Both the position numbers and the translations under genes were made by a program. The notes beneath the pieces are model-generated. The model was given only the letters and a program-made list of their open reading frames with translations, was not told the origin of the DNA and searched no databases. Below are positions 9,007-14,561 of a DNA stretch of 28,470 bases, piece by piece. The stretch covers positions 1 through 28,470 of the forward strand of contig CAAGHY010000094.1 of the NCBI GenBank assembly GCA_900769735.1, read 5' to 3'. Each line of letters starts with the position of its first letter. The first letter of the stretch is position 1. The stretch is from Rikenellaceae bacterium (GTDB lineage: Bacteria; Bacteroidota; Bacteroidia; Bacteroidales; UBA932).

Positions 9007-9636
9007 ATGACTGAGAAACAGAGGAAAAACAGTATTTTGGATTATTTCAGGGAGAATGTGCCGGTGGCGGAGAGCGAACTGGATTTCAAGAATCCGTACC
9101 AGCTGATTGTTGCGGTGATTCTTTCTGCACAATGTACAGACAAGCGGGTAAATATGCATACCCCTGCTTTCTTCCTCCGTTTCCCAACTCCTGAGCTTCT
9201 GGCCCAGGCCACTTTTGAGGAGGTATATGGTCTTATAAAGTCCATTTCGTTCCCAAACAACAAGGCCAAGCACCTTATAGGTATGGCACAAATGCTGGTA
9301 AAGGATTTTGGAGGAGAGGTGCCTTCAGAAACTGGGCAATTGGAGAAGTTGCCCGGCGTAGGCCGAAAAACCGCCAATGTGGTGGCCTCAATCATATACA
9401 ACAAGCCGGTAATAGCTGTTGATACCCACGTCTTCAGGGTATCCCACAGACTTGGTTTCTCAAAAGGGAAAACACCTTTGGAGGTGGAAAAGGACTTGAA
9501 CAAGCTCATCCCAGAGCACGAGAGGGCCATTGCCCATCACTGGCTCATCCTCCACGGCCGTTACATCTGCACAGCCCGCACCCCAAAATGCGGTGCCTGC
9601 CCAATAAGGGAGTTCTGTAAGTCCAAAATTATATAA
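9007..9636 (+). CDS. nth: endonuclease III (DNA glycosylase/AP lyase)
   Basis: The 209-residue protein excises oxidised pyrimidines and cleaves the abasic site in base-excision repair. The helix-hairpin-helix motif LEKLPGVGRKTANVV contains the catalytic Lys at 121, and the catalytic Asp is D139 in VDTHVFRV. The C-terminal [4Fe-4S] loop is intact: C188-x6-C195-x2-C198-x5-C204. Length matches the E. coli enzyme. I take the ATG at 9007, three codons inside a possible TTG start at 8998. The gene follows ftsE with an 11-base gap, so the two are probably co-transcribed although functionally unrelated. Confidence 0.95.
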   Translation: MTEKQRKNSILDYFRENVPVAESELDFKNPYQLIVAVILSAQCTDKRVNMHTPAFFLRFPTPELLAQATFEEVYGLIKSISFPNNKAKHLIGMAQMLVKDFGGEVPSETGQLEKLPGVGRKTANVVASIIYNKPVIAVDTHVFRVSHRLGFSKGKTPLEVEKDLNKLIPEHERAIAHHWLILHGRYICTARTPKCGACPIREFCKSKII

Positions 9637-9728
9637 TATGATGTGCCGCTGCTGCAACACGGCTTTTCTGCCAAAACTTAAGTAATGAGTGAAGTTGCAA
9701 CCAGGCCGAAGTACAGTATCCACTGATT

Positions 9729-10781
9729 ATGAACTGGAAAGATTTTCTGCAGGATTTCAGTACCTATCTCAGGTTGGAGCGTTCCCTATCGGAGAACACT
9801 GTGAATTGTTATGTCTCGGATTTGCTGAAATTCAAGGAGTCGCTTGATGGTAAAACACCACTTGAGGTTACCCAGGCAGATGTGGAGAAATTCCTGAAGG
9901 ATCAGGTGGATGAAGGATTTGAGAAAAGGAGCCAGGCCAGGAAACTCAGTGCCATAAAGGCATTCTACAAGTTTGTGGACATTTCCGGAACGTCCCAATC
10001 TTCAGCAGATGGAACCTCCACTTTGTCCACCAATTACAAGAACCCCACTGCAGCAATAGACACCCCTAAAATCTCACGTCATCTTCCCGATATCCTTTCG
10101 CAGGAGGAGATTGCCAAACTTCTGGATTCAATAGACCTGTCCCAGCCGGAAGGCTACAGGAACAGGGCAATTATAGAGATGATGTACGGATGCGGCCTGA
10201 GGGTTTCCGAACTGGTGGAGCTCAGGTTGAGTGACCTTTTCTTCAAGGAAGGATATGTAAGAATTGTCGGGAAGGGAAACAAACAGAGACTTGTGCCGGT
10301 GGGGGAGTATGCAATTTCTGCGGTGGAAGAGTATATTCCACACAGATGGAGTACCCTTTCAGCAGCCAATGGGAACAGGGGCCGCTGGGAAGAGATAAAG
10401 AAAAAAGGTATTCCCGATGACCAGCTCCCTGAAGGACACGTGAAATCTGGCGGAACGGTTACCCGCAAACCCCGTGAGATTGCACAGTTTGCCAGAGAGT
10501 CAGACAATACCCTTTTCCTTAACCGCAGGGGAGGGCGCCTCAGCCGTGTGATGATCTTCAATATAATCAAGAAACAGGTGGCCGCAGCCGGCATTGCCAA
10601 AACGGTCTCACCCCATACGCTCCGCCACTCCTTTGCCACCCACCTGGTGGAAAACGGCGCAGACTTGCGCGTGGTGCAGCAGATGCTCGGCCACGAAAGC
10701 ATCCTCACCACTGAAATCTACACCCACATCTCCGCCCACCAATGGATGCAGGACATCCTAGACCACCATCCGCAGAGATGA
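9729..10781 (+). CDS. xerD: tyrosine site-specific recombinase, XerD/XerC type
   Basis: The 350-residue protein has the N-terminal SAM-like core-binding domain (about 1-86) and a tyrosine-recombinase catalytic domain. All catalytic residues are visible: R158 (GCGLRVSELV), K182 (GKGNKQR), H296 and R299 (HTLRHSFATHL), H322 (LGHES) and nucleophile Y331 (TEIYTHI). This is the Xer family that resolves chromosome dimers at dif. It is about 50 residues longer than usual Xer proteins because of two in-frame additions: a Ser/Thr-rich stretch at about 87-103 and a roughly 50-residue charged stretch at about 208-258 before the second catalytic cluster. XerD versus XerC cannot be settled without comparison. 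No integrase-type neighbours are seen, so a housekeeping role is more likely than phage origin. Confidence 0.85.
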   Translation: MNWKDFLQDFSTYLRLERSLSENTVNCYVSDLLKFKESLDGKTPLEVTQADVEKFLKDQVDEGFEKRSQARKLSAIKAFYKFVDISGTSQSSADGTSTLSTNYKNPTAAIDTPKISRHLPDILSQEEIAKLLDSIDLSQPEGYRNRAIIEMMYGCGLRVSELVELRLSDLFFKEGYVRIVGKGNKQRLVPVGEYAISAVEEYIPHRWSTLSAANGNRGRWEEIKKKGIPDDQLPEGHVKSGGTVTRKPREIAQFARESDNTLFLNRRGGRLSRVMIFNIIKKQVAAAGIAKTVSPHTLRHSFATHLVENGADLRVVQQMLGHESILTTEIYTHISAHQWMQDILDHHPQR

Positions 10782-10830
10782 TTGTACCTTTTTGTCAGTT
10801 GGGGGGGAATTGGGCAGTTTTCATCTCACT

Positions 10831-10965
10831 TCTTCATTGCCTTTCATTGCCTTTCATTGCCTTTTGTTGCCTTTTATTGCCATTTGTTGCCTTTTATTGC
10901 CATTTGTTGCCATTTCATTGCCATTTCATTGCCATTTCATTGCCATTTCATTGCCATTTCATTGC
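10831..10965 (+). repeat. tandem array, 8 units of 10 bp then 5 units of 11 bp
   Basis: Units at 10831-10910 have period 10 and vary (CTTTCATTGC, CTTTTGTTGC, CTTTTATTGC, CATTTGTTGC). At 10911-10965 the period changes to 11 with five identical copies of CATTTCATTGC, followed by a decayed copy. The five identical units suggest recent expansion by slippage. Confidence 0.95.
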
Positions 10966-10989
10966 CATTTTGCTGGCCATAGTATCCAA

Positions 10990-11048
10990 TTTCATTGTGG
11001 CAGACTGCTTTCATTGTGGTAGGACTGCTTTCATTGTGGCAGGACTGC
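10990..11048 (+). repeat. three tandem copies of a 19-20 bp unit
   Basis: Units are 10990-11008 (19 bp), 11009-11028 and 11029-11048 (20 bp each), with consensus TTTCATTGTGGCAGGACTGC. The TTTCATTG start is shared with the neighbouring 10/11-bp array, so both may derive from the same seed. Confidence 0.9.
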
Positions 11049-11136
11049 CTCTCCGTTGTTGAATACAGCTCGAGCATCCTCTTTTTTTAGTGTGGCCTGC
11101 CCTGTCCCTAGTCATGGAGCAGGCAATGAGGTTTTT

Positions 11137-11296
11137 CTGTAAAACGTTTGCCACGGTGTCCCCGTTGTTAGAGCATTCTGGAGGAGGTAGGTGTGGACAA
11201 TTCAACATTTTTGTTGAGTTGGGCACAGTGGTTACGCTCAGAGTACGTTTTGAGATGGTATTGCGTGGATGATGAATTGCAGGAACTTGATGGCGA
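11137..11296 (+). repeat. left 160-bp flanking repeat (R1) with 34-bp imperfect palindrome
   Basis: This segment aligns without gaps to 12555-12714 in the same orientation, at about 70% identity by eye; the palindrome and the final 20 bases (GTGGATGAYGAATTGCAGGA) are the best conserved. The palindrome, at 11193-11226, has 15-base arms around a TTTT loop, with two mismatches near the base of the stem. A GTAG tetranucleotide lies two bases before the palindrome (11187-11190). Confidence 0.85.
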
Positions 11297-11360
11297 TGCA
11301 ATAACAGCTTGTTCGGTCTCAATGAAAGATGCCTCTTTGCAACGGAAACCATTATTTCTG

Positions 11361-11478
11361 TCAATCATCTTCCCGATAAGCAGCTCACTTCTCAGGTAAG
11401 TCAATCATTTTTCTGATAGCAGTTCACTTTTCCGGTAAGTTAATCATCTTACTGATATGTAGTTACCCTTCCGGTAAG
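11361..11478 (+). repeat. three tandem copies of a 39-40 bp unit
   Basis: Units are 11361-11400, 11401-11439 and 11440-11478. They begin TCAATCATCTT or a variant and end in CCGGTAAG or CAGGTAAG. The array stops four bases before the stop codon of the transposase gene, and its end (CTTCCGGTAAG) resembles that gene's last codons (CTTCCGGAAG). The first unit contains a CTTCCCGATA motif. Confidence 0.9.
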
Positions 11479-11482
11479 TGAT

Positions 11483-12460
11483 TCAAATGTATTCTTTCAC
11501 CTCTTCCGGAAGCAGTCCGCACAGGCGGCATATCTGCTTTGGGGAACTGTTGAACCGTTTGCGCAAGGTGCGGGCCAGTTGCAGGCGCTGTTGGGTGTCC
11601 AGTGTGCGGATGGTATTTGTCTGGAAGAGTTCACGGCAGATTTCGTTGCGGTGCTGACGCATTTCCTGTATTGGAATTGACAGGCGTGAGAGTACACCTC
11701 CTTTGGATTCAATCTCTTCTTCTTTGCTCCTGCATAGGAAATAGTTGAAACTTTTATGAGTTTTGAAGATCTTTTCTACAATTTCATATGCCACATATTC
11801 CCCTGGAAATATAATCAGGTCAATCATTATGGCATTTCTTAAGTTTGTGGTATTTCTGCTTTTGAGAATTTTTCTTCTGCTTCTTAAGCTCAAGTCTTCC
11901 AAATTTTGGAAAGAATGTTCTTTACGGGTCCAGTCTGGAGAACACCATTCCCCTGCATTCCTGAAATATAATGCTCCGCTGCTCCACGGATAATCGTAGG
12001 AGTTGTAGTTGATGCCGCCTACAGGGGGATTTTTGAGAACATAGCAAATGGCTGTCTTCAAATATAGTTCATTGTCTATGTATTGATGTGTGATTGGAAC
12101 CCTCAGCAATTTGTGAGATTCTTTATGTCTGTTGAAAATGTTTATTGATGTGAGTCTTATGTACTCGTGAATGAATTTGTTGCATTGGTTGAACTGGCCG
12201 TACAGGATAAAATGTACGTGGGTGTCCATCAGGCAGAAAGCCAGGATGACAATATGGCATTTGGATGATACAGTAAAGATGCGGTTCATTCCGTTGATGA
12301 AATCCTCCCGGTCATCAAACAGTCTGTCTACGGCATTGCCGTCAGTGCAAAAATGCCAGCAATTTCTAATTGGATTCTCTTTACCCTTGATATAGGGAAT
12401 GTTGAGCGAAAGGTCAGACTCCATCTGTCCGAGCAAGTCATCATTTATCTTCATCTTCAT
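11483..12460 (-). CDS. Y1 (HUH) transposase, REP-associated tyrosine transposase type
   Basis: The 325-residue protein has the Y1 single-strand transposase fold seen in IS200/IS605 TnpA and RAYT proteins. An early segment WHFCTDGNAVDRLFDDREDF corresponds to the first strand region, and the HUH metal motif is HVHF at about 81-84 (LMDTHVHFILYG). The helix with YVLKNPPVGG near residue 140 matches the Y-x-x-x-N-P block of this family and probably holds the nucleophilic Tyr. The protein is about twice the length of minimal TnpA; the C-terminal 40 residues (SPKQICRLCGLLPEEVKEYI) look like a helix-turn-helix. The ATG at 12460 is preferred because an earlier TTG lies inside the promoter element. The two 160-bp palindrome-bearing repeats flank the gene, as in RAYT/REP loci. 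Whether it is mobile or domesticated is unknown. Confidence 0.8.
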   Translation of the reverse strand: MKMKINDDLLGQMESDLSLNIPYIKGKENPIRNCWHFCTDGNAVDRLFDDREDFINGMNRIFTVSSKCHIVILAFCLMDTHVHFILYGQFNQCNKFIHEYIRLTSINIFNRHKESHKLLRVPITHQYIDNELYLKTAICYVLKNPPVGGINYNSYDYPWSSGALYFRNAGEWCSPDWTRKEHSFQNLEDLSLRSRRKILKSRNTTNLRNAIMIDLIIFPGEYVAYEIVEKIFKTHKSFNYFLCRSKEEEIESKGGVLSRLSIPIQEMRQHRNEICRELFQTNTIRTLDTQQRLQLARTLRKRFNSSPKQICRLCGLLPEEVKEYI

Positions 12461-12490
12461 TTCCAGCGCCTCTTGTGGCTGCTCTGATTG

Positions 12491-12498
12491 CAAAGGTA
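12491..12498 (-). promoter_or_regulatory. transposase gene promoter -7 element
   Basis: On the minus strand this reads TACCTTTG, an exact TAnnTTTG match. It would place the transcript start about 24 bases before the ATG at 12460. The -33 element is weak. Confidence 0.45.
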
Positions 12499-12554
12499 AT
12501 TAAAAAATTGTATTAGTAACTATTTGAATGGTAGAATTTTGTGTGTTTAAGTTC

Positions 12555-12714
12555 CTGCAAAACATCTGCCACGGCACCACTGTTGCTGCATTGTTCCTGA
12601 GGGTGTAAGCGTGGACAATTCAACATTTTTGTTGAGTTGTCCACGTAAGCTGTGCTCAGAGGTGGCTATGGGGCGGGATGGTGTGGATGACGAATTGCAG
12701 GAGCATCTGAGGAG
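12555..12714 (+). repeat. right 160-bp flanking repeat (R2) with 34-bp near-perfect palindrome
   Basis: This is the second copy of R1. The palindrome at 12611-12644 (GTGGACAATTCAACA, TTTT loop, TGTTGAGTTGTCCAC) pairs over all 15 positions with a single G-T wobble, so this copy is better preserved than R1. It lies about 95 bases upstream of the transposase promoter element. Confidence 0.85.
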
Positions 12715-12720
12715 TCAATT

Positions 12721-12956
12721 ATATCTGAGGTGAGAATTCTATCGGGAAGGAAACCGGTGGATATTGGAAGAAACCCGGAAGAAACCCGGAGGGAACTGGG
12801 ATAATGCTGGAGAGTGTCAGGAAGAAATCTTGTGGGTGCTGGGAAGAGAAGCGGGAGTGGTGAGAGAGAAGCTGGAGGGGTGAGAGAGAAGCTGGAGGGG
12901 TGAGAAAAGAGGGGGTGGTAAGAAAAGAGGGGGGAGAAAAGCGGGAACCGAAGCAT
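12721..12956 (+). repeat. purine-rich low-complexity tract with short tandem duplications
   Basis: The plus strand is almost entirely A/G with occasional T. It contains a duplicated GAAACCCGGA (about 12769-12791), two identical 20-bp units TGAGAGAGAAGCTGGAGGGG (12861-12880 and 12881-12900) and two decayed copies after them. Reading frames here give only Ser/Pro/Leu-rich low-complexity peptides, so I see no gene in 12494-13074. Confidence 0.8.
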
Positions 12957-12982
12957 ACTTCTGTGTGTGAGGATTCCCGCTT
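12939..12982 (-). terminator. 9-bp inverted repeat with nested hairpin, possible second terminator
   Basis: AAGCGGGAA (12939-12947) and TTCCCGCTT (12974-12982) are perfectly complementary, and the 26-base loop contains GAAG-CATA-CTTC. On the minus strand the stem is followed by a short T run, so it could act as a backup terminator after guaA. Confidence 0.4.
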
Positions 12983-13013
12983 CAAGCGTAACGCAGTATT
13001 TGCGCTCTTGGAT

Positions 13014-13046
13014 GAAAAAAGCCTGGGAGCTCAGTGCTCCAGGCTC
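13014..13046 (-). terminator. rho-independent terminator of guaA
   Basis: On the minus strand AGCCTGGAGC, a short loop and GCTCCCAGGCT form a stem with one bulged C, followed by TTTTTT. It lies about 30 bases after the guaA stop codon. Confidence 0.85.
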
Positions 13047-13074
13047 TTAAATATTTGTGCGGAAATGGGAAAGA

Positions 13075-14382
13075 TTACTCCCACTCAATGGTTGCGCTTG
13101 GTTTTGGAGACATATCGTAGCAAACACGGTTAACAGTCTTAACCTCTGCAAGGATTCTGTCTGTAATCTTCATAAGGATTGGCCAGTCAATCTGCTCAAT
13201 TGTAGCTGTCATAGCATCAACGGTGTTAACGGCGCGGATGATAACAGGCCAGTCATATGAACGTGCGTTGTCTCTTACTCCAACTGATTTGAAATCTGGA
13301 ACAACTGTGAAGTACTGCCAAACTTTCTTGTCAAGGCCGCATTTAGCAAACTCGTCACGCAAGATTGCGTCAGACTCTCTCAAAGCCTCAAGACGGTCTC
13401 TTGTGATAGCGCCCAAACATCTTACGCCCAAACCAGGTCCTGGGAACGGCTGGCGGTAAACCATCTCGTAAGGAAGACCAAGCTCAACACCGCAAGCTCT
13501 AACCTCATCCTTGAACAACTGTTTGATTGGCTCAACCAACTCAAACTTCATATCCTCAGGAAGACCACCTACGTTGTGGTGAGATTTTACAACTTTAGCT
13601 GTTTTTGTACCGCTCTCTGCAATGTCAGGGTAAATGGTTCCCTGGCCCAGGAAGTCAATGCCGTCCAATTTGCGTGCCTCCTCCTCAAATACTCTGATGA
13701 ACTCGCCACCAATGATCTTGCGTTTCTCCTCCGGATCTGCAACGCCTGCAAGTTTGTCAAGGAAACGGTCTGTAGCGTCAACATAAACAAGGTTGGCGCA
13801 AAGCTGGTTTCTGAACACCTCAACAACATTCTCAGACTCACCTTTTCTCATAAGTCCGTGGTTAACGTGAACACAAACAAGGTTGTCGCCAATAGCCTTC
13901 AACAAAAGTGCAGCAACAACTGAGCTGTCTACTCCTCCCGATAGTGCAAGAAGAACTTTTCTGTCACCAACCTGCTTGCGGATAAGCTCAACCTGGTCAT
14001 TTACAAAGTTTGTCATGTTCCAGTTTTTCTCAGCCTTGCAAGTGTCAAGTACAAATGACTCAATTGCATTTTTCACAACCTCAGCATCGCCACCGAACTG
14101 CTCAAGTTTAACCTCACATTTAGCTTTGCTGTGACCAGCTGCCATTACTGGGAAACCTGCCTCATATATCTCTGGTAGAACGTCAATTTCAACTCCGTCA
14201 ATAACATTGTTAGGACCACCGTTTATAATGATACCTTTTACGTTAGGTAAAGCTTTCAACTCCTCTGCAGTGATGTCGTGAGGGTAAATCTCACTGTAAA
14301 CACCCAATGCACGAACGGCTCTGGCTACCACTGTGTTCTCGTGGCTGCCCAAGTCCAAAATAACAATCATGTCCTGTTTCAT
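13075..14382 (-). CDS. guaA: GMP synthase with collapsed glutamine amidotransferase domain
   Basis: The 435-residue protein has a complete ATP-pyrophosphatase/synthetase half: PP-loop LSGGVDSS (147-154), QGTIYPD, KSHHNVGGLP, RQPFPGPGLG and the C-terminal dimerisation domain ending KPSATIEWE. This half converts XMP to GMP using ATP and ammonia. The N-terminal class I glutaminase part is only about 120 residues rather than about 200. It starts normally (ILDLGSHENTVVARAVRALG, INGGP), but where the catalytic GxCxGxQ elbow belongs it reads PVMAAGHSKAKCEV, and the region holding the catalytic His-Glu pair is absent. Glutamine hydrolysis is therefore not expected from this chain; it would need free ammonia or a separate glutaminase. 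The start is supported by a strong promoter upstream and conservation from residue 6. Confidence 0.92.
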   Translation of the reverse strand: MKQDMIVILDLGSHENTVVARAVRALGVYSEIYPHDITAEELKALPNVKGIIINGGPNNVIDGVEIDVLPEIYEAGFPVMAAGHSKAKCEVKLEQFGGDAEVVKNAIESFVLDTCKAEKNWNMTNFVNDQVELIRKQVGDRKVLLALSGGVDSSVVAALLLKAIGDNLVCVHVNHGLMRKGESENVVEVFRNQLCANLVYVDATDRFLDKLAGVADPEEKRKIIGGEFIRVFEEEARKLDGIDFLGQGTIYPDIAESGTKTAKVVKSHHNVGGLPEDMKFELVEPIKQLFKDEVRACGVELGLPYEMVYRQPFPGPGLGVRCLGAITRDRLEALRESDAILRDEFAKCGLDKKVWQYFTVVPDFKSVGVRDNARSYDWPVIIRAVNTVDAMTATIEQIDWPILMKITDRILAEVKTVNRVCYDMSPKPSATIEWE

Positions 14383-14462
14383 ATACGTGTGTTTAAAAAA
14401 TAATCCGGATGAATAACCCCAATAACAAATTTTGGTTGAATTCCAAAACAGTTTTTGCAGTG

Positions 14463-14493
14463 CAAAAATATTATAATCTTAAAAAATGTCAAA
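14463..14493 (-). promoter_or_regulatory. guaA promoter, consensus match
   Basis: On the minus strand TTTG (14493-14490), 19 bases, then TATTTTTG (14470-14463). Both elements and the spacing match the Bacteroides primary sigma-factor consensus. The predicted 5' leader is about 75 nt. Confidence 0.8.
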
Positions 14494-14544
14494 TAATGTG
14501 GAAAAAAAGTTAACAACGTTTTAGCAACTTTTTTTGATTTTCCC

Positions 14545-14552
14545 TACTTTTG
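14545..14552 (+). promoter_or_regulatory. typA promoter -7 element
   Basis: TACTTTTG matches TAnnTTTG and ends only nine bases before the typA ATG at 14562. The -33 region (GTTTTAG, near 14518-14524) is weak. A start at the usual distance would give a leader of only a few bases. Confidence 0.55.
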
Positions 14553-14561
14553 CACCCAATT

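Larger units (their letters stand above)
10782..11482. other. 701-bp gene-free repeat region between xerD and transposase gene
   Basis: No convincing gene is present. Open frames across this stretch only read through the short tandem repeats (repeating HFIAISLPF-like peptide) and lack any family features. It contains a run of G (about 10800-10807), the 10/11-bp array, the 20-bp triplicate, the left 160-bp transposase-flanking repeat and the 39-bp triplicate, each listed separately. Confidence 0.8.
11137..12714. mobile_element. REPtron-like unit: transposase gene with flanking palindromic direct repeats
   Basis: The unit comprises R1, the 39-bp array, the Y1 transposase gene and R2. Palindromes sit on both sides of the gene in the same orientation. 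REP/RAYT systems have this layout, but their REP elements are usually scattered in many copies; in this window only the two copies are seen. The outer boundaries are not defined by target-site duplications I can recognise. Confidence 0.55.

Noticed and set aside
9729..10781. Tyrosine recombinase as integrase of an integrative element
   Set aside because: The protein matches the housekeeping Xer layout and its neighbours are ftsE and nth; no attachment-site repeats or phage or conjugation genes are seen.
10831..11048. Possible CRISPR array because of short regular repeats
   Set aside because: There are no unique spacers between units, the period is only 10-20 bp, and no cas gene is present.
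10742..11062. Long plus-strand frames with repeating HFIAISLPF-like peptide
   Set aside because: They are produced by the 10/11-bp tandem array and part of the xerD end; no start signals or protein-like features.
12666..12985. Minus-strand Ser/Pro/Leu-rich frames of 88-96 residues
   Set aside because: They are translations of the purine-rich low-complexity tract and would overlap each other in two frames.
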